Assembly: GCA_018228665.1 (NCBI GenBank)
Contig: CP073692.1
Coordinates: 558,001-622,000, forward strand
Source of the DNA: Faecalicatena sp. Marseille-Q4148
GTDB taxonomy: Bacteria; Bacillota; Clostridia; Lachnospirales; Lachnospiraceae
Reading direction: 5' to 3'
Length of the DNA stretch: 64,000 bases
The first letter of the stretch is position 1. Every line of letters begins with the position of its first letter. The position numbers and the translations under genes are program-made. Below the pieces are notes generated by a model. It was given only the letters and a program-made list of their open reading frames with translations. It did no database searches and was not told where the DNA came from. Of this stretch, positions 53,007 to 61,490 are shown one piece after another.

Positions 53007-54407
53007 GTGGCTGGAAAACTGAAAGAATATTCAAATATCAGAACATTTAAAAAGAGAAACAAGCAATTTAATATCGGACTGTTAATTTTTGGAGTGATTT
53101 TTATTTATCTAATTGTGACGGTATTTACTTATCTAACGAAGAATCATGTGATTAGATATGAAGTACGGGAAGGCTCTATTTTGAAAGATAATTCATACAG
53201 TGGTCTTGTTCTTAGAGAAGAAATCATCATTCCGGCAGCGGCGGGAGGTTATCTTAATTATTACGCAGCGGAAGGAAGTAAGGTTGCCGTCGGACAGAAT
53301 ATTTATACGATCTCAGAAGAAAAGATTCCTTATGATGAGAATGTTTCACAGTCAGAAGAAGCTGTTTTGGATCAGGAAGATACGGCACAGTTTCTTATGC
53401 AAACACAGAATTTTGTGGAGAGCTATGATCCAAATCGTTTTTCAGAAACATATAGTTTAAAGACAGGATTGGAAAGTATTTTGCAGAGCAATTCTTCTAT
53501 CGGCAAACAGATGTATCTTGATTCCTTAATTCAGGGAGGAAGTATTGCCGGGTTGAGCCTGTTTCAGACGCCGGATGACGGTATCATACAGTTTTCACAA
53601 GATGGCTATGAAGGACTAACTGCAGAGCAGGTTACATTTGATCATCTGCAAAAGAAAGATTACAGTCGCCAGGAATTTATGAACAATCAGAAGGTACAAG
53701 CCGGGGATCCGGTCTGCCGGCTGATCACTTCCGAGTCATGGCAGATTGTGACGGTGTTGTCAGCAGATACTGCGAAAACCCTTCTGGAATCAGAAGCGAA
53801 TACGGTAAAGCTTAAAATGCTGAAAGACAACGAAAATATTTGGGCCGGAATCCGGATTGAGAAGAAAGATGATGCTTATTTTGCGTATCTGACATTTGAT
53901 CATTCGATGATTCGCTATGCCGGCGACAGATATCTTGATTTTGAACTCATTCTGGAAGATCAGTCAGGACTTAAGATTCCAAAATCAGCAGTTGTGGAAA
54001 AGAAGTTTTATATTGTTCCGACAGAATATATTACGGAAAGCGGAAAGACAAATGAGAGCGGCGTATTGAAAGAGAAAAAGAAAAATACAACAGAATTTGT
54101 TTCGGCGGATGTCTATTATGCAAATGAAGAAGAAGGTATTTCTTATCTGGAACAGAGCTTATTTGAAAAGGGAGATGTAATTCTCGAGCCGGAATCTCAG
54201 GATACTTATGTCATTGGCGAGACGAAGACGTTAAAGGGCGTATATAATGTCAATAAAGGCTATGCGGTTTTTAAACAAATCCATGTATTGGCAGAGAGTG
54301 AAGAATATTATGTAATTCAGTCCGGAAGTGCCTACGGGTTATCCAATTATGACCAGATTGCCTTGTACGGAGACACTGTCCGGGAAAATGAAATTGTCTT
54401 AGAATAA
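53007..54407 (+). CDS. HlyD-like membrane-anchored adaptor protein, upstream of sepF
   Basis: A 466-residue protein with one N-terminal membrane helix (about 23-45) and an outer region with barrel-sandwich-like stretches (GGYLNYYAAEGSKVAVGQNIYTIS). It is usually annotated 'HlyD family efflux transporter periplasmic adaptor'. No transporter gene is adjacent, and this protein is consistently found before yggS-sepF in Lachnospiraceae, so an envelope or division role is as likely as efflux. GTG start 53007 is set by caggagg 9 nt upstream. Confidence 0.78.
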   Translation: MAGKLKEYSNIRTFKKRNKQFNIGLLIFGVIFIYLIVTVFTYLTKNHVIRYEVREGSILKDNSYSGLVLREEIIIPAAAGGYLNYYAAEGSKVAVGQNIYTISEEKIPYDENVSQSEEAVLDQEDTAQFLMQTQNFVESYDPNRFSETYSLKTGLESILQSNSSIGKQMYLDSLIQGGSIAGLSLFQTPDDGIIQFSQDGYEGLTAEQVTFDHLQKKDYSRQEFMNNQKVQAGDPVCRLITSESWQIVTVLSADTAKTLLESEANTVKLKMLKDNENIWAGIRIEKKDDAYFAYLTFDHSMIRYAGDRYLDFELILEDQSGLKIPKSAVVEKKFYIVPTEYITESGKTNESGVLKEKKKNTTEFVSADVYYANEEEGISYLEQSLFEKGDVILEPESQDTYVIGETKTLKGVYNVNKGYAVFKQIHVLAESEEYYVIQSGSAYGLSNYDQIALYGDTVRENEIVLE

Positions 54408-54421
54408 AGGAGCGTGAGATC

Positions 54422-55117
54422 ATGTTAGAAGAAAACTTGAAGAAAGTAGAAGCAAATATTCAGGCTGCATGTGAACGATGCGGCCGAAAACGAGAAGAAG
54501 TAACGCTGATTGCGGTCAGCAAAACAAAACCGGTTTCTATGTTAAAGGAAGTATATGACTGTGGGATAAGAGATTTTGGTGAAAATAAAGTGCAGGAGCT
54601 GACAGACAAATATGATCAGCTTCCGTCAGATATTAAGTGGCATATGATCGGTCATCTGCAGCGCAATAAAATTAAATATATTATTGGGAAAACAGCATTG
54701 ATTCATTCGGTGGATTCGCTGCGCCTTGCAGAAGCAATTGAAGCAGAATCGGCAAAAAAAGGCTGTATAACAGATGTTCTTCTTGAAGTAAATGTAGCGC
54801 AAGAAGAAAGTAAATTCGGATTTTCAGCGGAAGAATTACTGAAAGAAATTGATCATTTTGCAGATTTTTCTCATATTCGCGTAAAGGGACTTATGACCAT
54901 TGCACCATATGTAGAAAATCCTGAAGAAAATCGGATATATTTTGCAAAATTAAAGCAATTATCTGTTGACATCACAGCAAAAAAAGTTAATAATGTTACT
55001 ATGAGTATTTTCTCAATGGGTATGACCAACGACTATGAAGTTGCGATCGAAGAAGGTGCTACAATTGTTCGTGTAGGAACAGGCATCTTCGGTGAGAGAA
55101 ATTACGACAGAACATAA
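54422..55117 (+). CDS. yggS: YggS/PLPBP family pyridoxal-phosphate homeostasis protein
   Basis: A 231-residue single-domain PLP-binding TIM-barrel protein. Typical motifs: LIAVSKTKPVSMLKE with the PLP lysine, DFGENKVQEL, WHMIGHLQRNK, SMGMTNDYEVAIEEGATIVRVG and GTGIFGERNY. The family buffers PLP and affects amino-acid metabolism rather than catalysing a known reaction. It precedes sepF as in most Gram-positive yggS(ylmE)-sepF(ylmF) clusters. Binding site aaaggagcgtgagatc. Confidence 0.95.
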   Translation: MLEENLKKVEANIQAACERCGRKREEVTLIAVSKTKPVSMLKEVYDCGIRDFGENKVQELTDKYDQLPSDIKWHMIGHLQRNKIKYIIGKTALIHSVDSLRLAEAIEAESAKKGCITDVLLEVNVAQEESKFGFSAEELLKEIDHFADFSHIRVKGLMTIAPYVENPEENRIYFAKLKQLSVDITAKKVNNVTMSIFSMGMTNDYEVAIEEGATIVRVGTGIFGERNYDRT

Positions 55118-55138
55118 GATAGGAGTGTATAAAATAAC

Positions 55139-55672
55139 ATGGGAGTATTAGATAAGTTTCTTTCCATCATGAAGTTAGATGAAGATGATTATGATGATGA
55201 CGATTTCATGGATGATGACGAAGAATTTGATGATTATGATGATAAATCAAAGAAAAATGCATTTGGAAAAAAAGACAGCACAGAAGAGGAAGAAGATTAC
55301 AGTGACAGTCATTCCAAATCTTCAAGAATGTCTAATAATAAAGTAACTCCGATGCGTCCAACAGCAAGAAAAAGTGCACCTAGCATGGAGGTTTGCGTGA
55401 TTAAGCCGAATTCTGTAGATAATTCAAGAGATATTACAGAGACGCTGTTAGAAGGACGTACGGTCATTTTGAATCTGGAAGGACTGGATCTTGAGATTGC
55501 ACAGCGGATTATTGACTTCACATCCGGAGCTGCATTTGCAATCAGTGGCAATCTTCAGAAGATTTCCAACTATATTTTCCTTGTAACACCAACGAATGTT
55601 GAAATTTCCGGGGATTTACAGGATTTACTGAACTCTTCATTTGATGTTCCTTCTATTCGTACACGTTTTTAA
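55139..55672 (+). CDS. sepF: Cell division protein SepF
   Basis: A 177-residue SepF: N-terminal amphipathic membrane helix (MGVLDKFLSIMKL), a very Asp-rich stretch (about 14-36), a disordered linker and a C-terminal core with 'VIKPNSVDNSRDITETLLEG' and 'IDFTSGAAFAISGNLQKIS'. SepF anchors FtsZ to the membrane and forms rings at the septum. It is followed by ylmH, lspA and rluD. Binding site gataggagtgtataaaataac. Confidence 0.94.
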   Translation: MGVLDKFLSIMKLDEDDYDDDDFMDDDEEFDDYDDKSKKNAFGKKDSTEEEEDYSDSHSKSSRMSNNKVTPMRPTARKSAPSMEVCVIKPNSVDNSRDITETLLEGRTVILNLEGLDLEIAQRIIDFTSGAAFAISGNLQKISNYIFLVTPTNVEISGDLQDLLNSSFDVPSIRTRF

Positions 55673-55682
55673 GGAAAGATTT

Positions 55683-56450
55683 ATGCAAAAAGAAGAATTA
55701 ATGTTACAGAAGCGCCTGATAGAGCTGTCGCGGACAGCATATCGGCGCGGTATCATTTACTATTCAGATTTTTTGAATTTGAATGAACTAAATATTTTAC
55801 ATACGACACCGCACAATGAATTTGACACGATGTATTGTTCCAGCGGAGGATATATGTATTCAGAGCGTCAGATGGTTGCATTTCTACCTGATGCTTTTTC
55901 TTTGTATCCGGTAGAAGAGATCGACTTTCCGTATGAAACAATAGCAATTGTACCGCTCCAAAAGAAATTCGCAGAAGAATTGTCACATCGAGATGTGCTT
56001 GGTGCAGTTTTACATTTGGGACTGGAACGGTGTAAATTGGGTGATATTCTTGTAGAACAGGATCGGGCTATTTTATTTGCACATCGTTCCATTGCACAAT
56101 ACATTTGTGACAATCTAACACGGATACGTCATACAACTGTTCAGGCACAGAGGATCTTAAAAGAAGAATTTCATTATGAACCGAAATTAGAGTCGATTCG
56201 CGGAACAGTTGCCTCTGTGCGCCTGGATAGTCTGCTTGCGCTGGCATTTTCAGCGTCCAGAAGTAAATTGACCGGGCAGATTGAAGGTGGAAAAGTGTTT
56301 GTGAATGGAAAGCTGATCACTTCAAATGGTTATCAAGTAAAAGAAGGGGACATTATTTCCGTTCGGGGACTTGGACGCTTTCGTTTCTGTGAGGCATCCG
56401 GCAGAACGAAAAAAGGACGGATCAGTGTATGCATCAATAAATATATTTAA
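55683..56450 (+). CDS. ylmH: YlmH-like S4-domain RNA-binding protein
   Basis: A 255-residue protein. The first two thirds include 'GVLGALLNLG'-like sequence (DVLGAVLHLGLERCKLGDIL) and QDRAILFAHRSIAQYICDNL, the pattern of YlmH; the C-terminal S4 domain (LDSLLALAFSASRSKLTGQIEGGKVFVNGKL) binds RNA. YlmH is associated with cell division and, more recently, rescue of stalled ribosomal subunits. Start 55683 follows aaggaaagatt directly after sepF; in-frame ATG 55641 lies within sepF. Confidence 0.92.
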   Translation: MQKEELMLQKRLIELSRTAYRRGIIYYSDFLNLNELNILHTTPHNEFDTMYCSSGGYMYSERQMVAFLPDAFSLYPVEEIDFPYETIAIVPLQKKFAEELSHRDVLGAVLHLGLERCKLGDILVEQDRAILFAHRSIAQYICDNLTRIRHTTVQAQRILKEEFHYEPKLESIRGTVASVRLDSLLALAFSASRSKLTGQIEGGKVFVNGKLITSNGYQVKEGDIISVRGLGRFRFCEASGRTKKGRISVCINKYI

Positions 56451-56497
56451 GCAAATGTATTTCATTGTAAAACAATTTAAAGAAAGAAGTGTATTTC

Positions 56498-57037
56498 ATG
56501 ACAAATGTTTTAAAAAGGCGGTGCTATTCCCTCGGTATGCTTGCATTTCTGGCGGGGGTAGTAATGGATCAGGTTACCAAATATCTGGCTGTAGTAAATT
56601 TAAAAGATAAGGAACCTGTTATTTTGATTAAAAATGTATTTCAATTGCAATATCTGGAAAACAGAGGAGCTGCATTTGGCATATTTCAAAATCAAAAAGT
56701 GTTTTTTGTTCTCATTGGTGTTTTTATGCTGATGATCGGGATGTTCTTTTTCACGAAAATGCCATTTGAAAAACGCTACACTCCGCTGCGGTGGTGTCTT
56801 GTTTTCATTATGACGGGTGCAGTTGGAAATATGATTGATCGCGTCTGCCATAATTATGTAATTGATTTTTTATATCTTTCGCTGATTAACTTTCCGATTT
56901 TTAATGTTGCGGATATTTTTGTTACAGTAGCTACTTTTATACTCCTTTGTCTGATCCTGTTTTATTACAAAGAGGAAGATATGGATTTAATGACAGATTT
57001 ACTTCTGCATAGAAAGAAAGGGACTACAAATGAATAA
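56498..57037 (+). CDS. lspA: Lipoprotein signal peptidase LspA
   Basis: A 179-residue polytopic protease with four membrane helices. Catalytic aspartates lie in AVGNMIDRVCHNYVIDF and FNVADIFVTVA; the MDQVTKYL motif and ENRGAAFGIF are standard. It removes signal peptides from prolipoproteins. Start 56498 is preferred (aaagaaag upstream); GTG 56489 is possible. It overlaps rluD by 8 nt. Confidence 0.95.
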   Translation: MTNVLKRRCYSLGMLAFLAGVVMDQVTKYLAVVNLKDKEPVILIKNVFQLQYLENRGAAFGIFQNQKVFFVLIGVFMLMIGMFFFTKMPFEKRYTPLRWCLVFIMTGAVGNMIDRVCHNYVIDFLYLSLINFPIFNVADIFVTVATFILLCLILFYYKEEDMDLMTDLLLHRKKGTTNE

Positions 57038-57938
57038 TCTGGAAGTATTTGTTGTAGAAGAACAGTCCAATGATCGGATTGATAAGTTTTTAGCGCAGGA
57101 AATGGAGATGTATTCTCGTTCCTATATCCAGAAATTACTAAAAGACGGCCTTGTTTCTGTAAACGGCATGACTGTGAAAGCCAACTATAAAGTATCTCCG
57201 GATGATCGGATTGAAGTACAGATTCCAGAACTTCAAGAACCGGATATTGTCCCGGAAGATATTCCGTTGGATATTCTTTACGAAGACGATGATATTTTAA
57301 TCGTAAATAAGCCAAAAGGAATGGTCGTTCATCCTGCAGCCGGACATTACAGTCACACCCTCGTCAATGCGGTTCTTTATCACTGTCAGGGGCATTTGTC
57401 CGGGATTAATGGAGTAATGCGTCCCGGAATCGTTCACCGGATTGATATGGATACAACAGGTTCCCTTATTGTCTGCAAAAATGACGCGGCGCATCAAAAC
57501 CTGGCAGAGCAGCTCAAGGAGCATAGTATTCGCCGAATCTATCATGCGATTGTGCATGGCGTGATTAAAGAAGATTCCGGAACGATTGACGCTCCAATCG
57601 GCCGTCATCCTATTGATCGGAAAAAAATGGCTGTAAATTATAATCGTGGACGGGAAGCGGTAACACATTATAAAGTATTGAAACGTTTTGCGCAGTATAC
57701 TTACATTCAATGCCAATTGGAAACAGGAAGAACACATCAGATCAGAGTACATATGGCATCAATCTATCACCCGCTTCTTGGAGATCAAGTGTATGGTCCG
57801 GCAAAATGTCCATATAAACTTCAGGGACAGACACTTCACGCAAAAATACTAGGAATTCATCATCCATCTACAGGAGAATATATGGAGTTTGATGCACCTT
57901 TACCAAAATATTTCGAGGATTTATTGCGTAAATTGTAA
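57030..57938 (+). CDS. rluD: RluD-type 23S rRNA pseudouridine synthase
   Basis: A 302-residue pseudouridine synthase with an N-terminal S4 domain (RIDKFLAQEMEMYSRSYIQKLL) and a catalytic domain with VHRIDMDTTGSLIVCK, containing the catalytic Asp, and ETGRTHQIRVH. It follows lspA with an 8-nt overlap, the standard lspA-rluD pair of Firmicutes. Target specificity (RluD versus YlyB type) is not certain. Confidence 0.93.
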   Translation: MNNLEVFVVEEQSNDRIDKFLAQEMEMYSRSYIQKLLKDGLVSVNGMTVKANYKVSPDDRIEVQIPELQEPDIVPEDIPLDILYEDDDILIVNKPKGMVVHPAAGHYSHTLVNAVLYHCQGHLSGINGVMRPGIVHRIDMDTTGSLIVCKNDAAHQNLAEQLKEHSIRRIYHAIVHGVIKEDSGTIDAPIGRHPIDRKKMAVNYNRGREAVTHYKVLKRFAQYTYIQCQLETGRTHQIRVHMASIYHPLLGDQVYGPAKCPYKLQGQTLHAKILGIHHPSTGEYMEFDAPLPKYFEDLLRKL

Positions 57939-57952
57939 AAATAGTATATAAT
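57924..57952 (+). promoter_or_regulatory. Probable promoter of the cytidylate kinase-like gene
   Basis: ttgcgt (57924-57929, inside the end of rluD) and a perfect tataat (57947-57952) are 17 nt apart, about 32 nt before the start codon at 57984. Confidence 0.5.
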
Positions 57953-57983
57953 TGTCATATCATCTAAAAAGGAGAGTGGCATT

Positions 57984-58631
57984 ATGAGTGAAATGAATAC
58001 AATAATTACAATTGGAAGACAATTTGGAAGTGGTGGACACGAAATCGGAAAGAGACTCGCCGCTCACTATGGAATCGGTTTCTACGATAAAGAAATGCTG
58101 CAGCGCGCAGCCAAAGAAAGCGGTATTTGCAAAGAGCTATTTGAAAGCCATGACGAGAAGCCTACAAACAGCTTTCTGTACTCTCTCGTGATGGATACGT
58201 ATTCTTATGGATTTGCATCATCTGCATATTCAGATATGCCGCTGAATCAAAAGATCTTTCTTGCACAGTTTGATACGATTAAGAAGATAGCATCAGAAGG
58301 TCCTTGTGTTCTTGTAGGACGTTGTGCAGATTATGCTTTGGAAGAATTTCCAAATCGTGTCAGTGTATTTATACACGCGGAATTAGATGCGCGTATTCAG
58401 CGGATTGCGAGGACAGAGGATTTGACAGATGCAGCTGCAAAGGATAAGATTTTAAAAGCAGATAAGAAACGTGCAAGCTATTATAATTATTACACGAGCA
58501 AGCGTTGGGGAGATGCGTCTAGCTATGACCTCTGTCTGTCCAGTTCTAAGCTTGGAATCGACAAGACCGTAGAAGCAATTATTCGTTATGTTGACGCATT
58601 TAACAATCAAAAAACAGTAGAAGCAATTTAA
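57984..58631 (+). CDS. Cytidylate kinase-like family protein
   Basis: A 215-residue P-loop protein of the 'cytidylate kinase-like family' with TIGRQFGSGGHEIGKRLA (about 9-26), MLQRAAKES and CVLVGRCADYAL. Unlike true Cmk its role is unknown and the members are widespread in Clostridia. It has its own probable promoter and ends at a hairpin terminator. Binding site aaaaaggagagtggcatt. Confidence 0.9.
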   Translation: MSEMNTIITIGRQFGSGGHEIGKRLAAHYGIGFYDKEMLQRAAKESGICKELFESHDEKPTNSFLYSLVMDTYSYGFASSAYSDMPLNQKIFLAQFDTIKKIASEGPCVLVGRCADYALEEFPNRVSVFIHAELDARIQRIARTEDLTDAAAKDKILKADKKRASYYNYYTSKRWGDASSYDLCLSSSKLGIDKTVEAIIRYVDAFNNQKTVEAI

Positions 58632-58684
58632 GATTTGTTTTGAGTTGCCGGATCTGCCATCCGGTGTGCATTGAAACGAATCAG

Positions 58685-58740
58685 AAAGCTCCGACAGAGA
58701 ACTCTCTTTATGTTTAAAGAAGTATTTCTGCCGGAGCTTT
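58685..58740. terminator. Bidirectional terminator between convergent genes
   Basis: aaagctccgacaga (58685-58698) pairs with tctgccggagcttt (58727-58740) with one mismatch and a 28-nt loop, flanked by A- and T-rich ends. It serves the kinase-like gene (+) and the TtcA-like gene (-). Confidence 0.7.
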
Positions 58741-58757
58741 ATTTACGCTCTGAAAAA

Positions 58758-59516
58758 CTATTCAGTTTCTTTCTTTTGCTGGATGCGCGGGTGAAGTGTG
58801 CGCGGCGGCCAGCTGCTAATATTTCCATTTAAGATTGCGGTAAACATCCGTTCCTTTGCTCCCGGATTTTCTGTATTAATCTGGTGTAGCAGCTCTTTGG
58901 CATATTGGCGTTTGGTCAGTCCGTCAATCGGACAACGGCTGCTTGATACCGGTAACTGATATTTGCGGCTGAAACCGATAATATCCGCTTCATTAATAAA
59001 CATCAATGGGCGAATCACGGTAATTTCTCTTCGATCCAGGAACGTTTTCGGAGAAAATGAATGAAAGCGGCCTTCAAAAATCATTGATAAAAGCATTGTT
59101 TCGATAATATCATCTTTATGATGCCCATATGCCACTTTATTGCATCCAAGTTTTAATATTTCTTCATTTAGGGCGCCTTTACGCATTTTTGCACAGAGCG
59201 AACAAGGATTCGTCTCTTTACGTTCTTCGAACAGGATATGTGCGATATCTGTTTTTACTACATGATAAGGCACATGAAGTTCTTCACAAAGCTTTGCAAT
59301 GGGTTCTGTACTAAACTTCTCATAGCCTAAATCTACGGTTATTGCACTTAGTTTAAAATGATTCGGATAGAATCTTTGAAGCCCCTGCAGTGCATAGAGA
59401 AGAGCCAGACTATCTTTTCCGCCGGAAATACCAACAGCAATATGGTCACCTTCCTGAATCATTTCATATTCATCAACTGCTTTTCGTGTCAAGCTTAATA
59501 ATTGTTGTAGTTTCAT
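58758..59516 (-). CDS. TtcA-like tRNA 2-thiocytidine biosynthesis protein
   Basis: A 252-residue ATP-pyrophosphatase with PP-loop GISGGKDSLALLYAL (SGGKDS at 31-36) and an adenylation domain. Cysteines C105 and C108 (NPCSLCAKMRKG) and a third in SSSRCPIDG match the Fe-S/TtcA arrangement. TtcA thiolates C32 of some tRNAs; the branch in Clostridia may have other substrates. The start at 59516 is supported by ggcaggaatacag just upstream; the longer in-frame ATG at 59540 lacks a site. Confidence 0.88.
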   Translation of the reverse strand: MKLQQLLSLTRKAVDEYEMIQEGDHIAVGISGGKDSLALLYALQGLQRFYPNHFKLSAITVDLGYEKFSTEPIAKLCEELHVPYHVVKTDIAHILFEERKETNPCSLCAKMRKGALNEEILKLGCNKVAYGHHKDDIIETMLLSMIFEGRFHSFSPKTFLDRREITVIRPLMFINEADIIGFSRKYQLPVSSSRCPIDGLTKRQYAKELLHQINTENPGAKERMFTAILNGNISSWPPRTLHPRIQQKKETE

Positions 59517-59564
59517 CTGTATTCCTGCCTTTACTATCAATACTAAATACTATTAATCATCGTT

Positions 59565-59593
59565 ATGTTAGCTTATTTTCTGCGGAAATGCAA
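59565..59593 (-). promoter_or_regulatory. Promoter of the TtcA-like gene
   Basis: On the minus strand, ttgcat (59588-59593) and taacat (59565-59570) are separated by exactly 17 nt, about 49 nt before the start codon. Confidence 0.6.
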
Positions 59594-59612
59594 CACTTTT
59601 CTGAGACGATTC

Positions 59613-59641
59613 TTGTGTGAAGCCAGTAGGTTTGCTATAAT
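59613..59641 (+). promoter_or_regulatory. Promoter of dtd
   Basis: ttgtgt (59613-59618), 17-nt spacer and perfect tataat (59636-59641) with a TGn extension, 38 nt before the dtd start. It is divergent from the TtcA-like promoter, about 20 nt apart. Confidence 0.65.
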
Positions 59642-59679
59642 AAAAAAATAACAAATAGGAACTTTAGGAGGAAATGATT

Positions 59680-60126
59680 ATGAAATTTGTAATTCAGCGT
59701 GTGACACATGCTTCGGTAACAGTAGAAGGGAAGATGATAGGAAAAATCAATAAAGGATTTCTTGTTTTAATCGGTGTGACACATGATGATACAAAAGAAA
59801 TTGCAGATAAAATGGTAAAAAAGATGACAGGGCTTCGCATTTTTGAAGACGAACAGGGAAAAACAAACTTATCTCTTGCCGATGTTGATGGAGAACTTCT
59901 CCTTGTCTCTCAATTTACACTTTATGCAAATTGTAAACGGGGATATCGTCCGGGCTTTACAGATGCAGGAGCTCCGGATATGGCAAATGCGATGTATCAG
60001 TATATTATTTCAGAATGTAAAAAAGTTATTCCGGTTGTCCAGACAGGAGAATTTGGCGCCGATATGAAAGTGGATTTATTGAATGACGGACCATTTACAA
60101 TCATTCTGGATTCTAAAGAATTATAA
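59680..60126 (+). CDS. dtd: D-aminoacyl-tRNA deacylase
   Basis: A 148-residue Dtd. The two diagnostic motifs are present: [20 protein letters not shown] and the NxGPxT-type motif NDGPFTIIL near the C-terminus. It hydrolyses D-aminoacyl-tRNAs and mischarged Gly-tRNA(Ala). Start 59680 is set by taggagg 8 nt upstream; the ATG at 59674 is too close to the site. The 102-nt gap after it contains two small perfect hairpins (catgca/tgcatg and atgtgt/acacat) but no T-run. Confidence 0.96.
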   Translation: MKFVIQRVTHASVTVEGKMIGKINKGFLVLIGVTHDDTKEIADKMVKKMTGLRIFEDEQGKTNLSLADVDGELLLVSQFTLYANCKRGYRPGFTDAGAPDMANAMYQYIISECKKVIPVVQTGEFGADMKVDLLNDGPFTIILDSKEL

Positions 60127-60228
60127 TGCTAAGCTGAAGGAAACAAAAAAGCAGATGTCTATTGCGTCATGCATTGTTGTGCATGTATTGATACAAATGT
60201 GTGAATACACATAAAAGATGGTGGAGTT

Positions 60229-61464
60229 ATGAAAATTTCAAAAAAACGTAAGATAACAGGATGTATTTTGCTTGGACTCGCATTTTTATGCGAAATACTT
60301 ACATGGACAGATATTTTTTTGCTGAAGTATTATCAGATCACATATAGAATCCCATGGCTTAGAAGTCTTTTAGCTGCGCTGGCGTTTGCACTTCTTGCGG
60401 CAGGCTGCCTTGTTTTTTACTGGGTGTCGGAACGGCCGTGGAGAAATATGTGGATTTTATTTGCCGGAGCCGGATTGACTACATTTATACTGGGAGGCTT
60501 TTTTACTGATGACCTGAAAATCCAAGTGTCGTATGAGCTATCCTCCTCACTCGATGATCCGAAGACCATCACATGGCGTGATCCGGTGCATGATACGACT
60601 ATGATCTGGCATCCTTATAAACATTTTTTTGTAAAACAGCAGCCATTTCCAAAAGATCCTGTATTAAACGAAGAGATCTCTTCTTTGGATGAGGAACAGC
60701 TTGATGCGGATTCAGAGATTGTCTGTCAGATGCAGCAATTGCTGGCAGCGGATCCAACGCTGGAAACACTGGAGAGTACTATTGCCGGAAGCTTTCGGAT
60801 AGCCGGAAGCTATTCTGATAGAAACTGGTTGATCAAGAATAGTTTGGAACGATATGCGTTATCCCGACGTACAGACGGAGCAGATCGTTATATTCAATTA
60901 GAGACAGTGAAAATTACAGCGGGAACAGATAGCGATTTTCTGGCACAGGTTACGTTTACAGAGCAATATACGGTTCCGGCGGTCAATGGCCAGCCGCTTT
61001 TGGCAGAAGATACTTCTGTTTGTTTGAATTTTAGAATTATGCAGGGACAAGACTGTTATGCTGTATATCCGTTCACTGAGGAACAAAATGGAATGTACCG
61101 CTTGGAAATGATTGCGGAACCAGAAACACTGTCATTTTCTGAAAATGATATGTACCATATCTTTATGCCGGGAGATTATATCGCTGCTGGATTTTCTGCA
61201 TTGGAATATGATCCCCGAAATGCTGTGCAGATATTATTTGCTTCACATTTTCAGAGTGTTTATCCGGAAGCTGTTTTTTTAACAGACAATCCACAAATTG
61301 GTTATTGGCTTGGAGGACAACAGCATTTGTTATTTGATGGTATGACAAATGATCGACAGTACTTAAGATTTTGGCATTATGACGGGGCATCAGGCTACCC
61401 GGTTACGATTTCATATTATTTAATGCCGCTTGGCTCCAATGAAGTGATACAGAATACCCCATAA
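60229..61464 (+). CDS. Membrane protein of unknown function with large outer domain
   Basis: A 411-residue protein I do not recognise. The first ~95 residues form three membrane helices (about 10-34, 44-66, 73-92), followed by a ~315-residue acidic, probably extracytoplasmic domain with alternating beta-rich stretches and no cysteine motif. Binding site agatggtggagtt before the ATG. It is followed after 26 nt by a HelD-like helicase gene, with which it may be co-transcribed. No enzymatic motif was seen. Confidence 0.65.
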   Translation: MKISKKRKITGCILLGLAFLCEILTWTDIFLLKYYQITYRIPWLRSLLAALAFALLAAGCLVFYWVSERPWRNMWILFAGAGLTTFILGGFFTDDLKIQVSYELSSSLDDPKTITWRDPVHDTTMIWHPYKHFFVKQQPFPKDPVLNEEISSLDEEQLDADSEIVCQMQQLLAADPTLETLESTIAGSFRIAGSYSDRNWLIKNSLERYALSRRTDGADRYIQLETVKITAGTDSDFLAQVTFTEQYTVPAVNGQPLLAEDTSVCLNFRIMQGQDCYAVYPFTEEQNGMYRLEMIAEPETLSFSENDMYHIFMPGDYIAAGFSALEYDPRNAVQILFASHFQSVYPEAVFLTDNPQIGYWLGGQQHLLFDGMTNDRQYLRFWHYDGASGYPVTISYYLMPLGSNEVIQNTP

Positions 61465-61490
61465 GACTAGAGCAACAGGAGTGAGTAATT

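Noticed and set aside
60127..60228. Small perfect palindromes after dtd considered as a terminator or recombination site
   Set aside because: Stems are only 6 bp with no T-run and no repeats elsewhere in the window.
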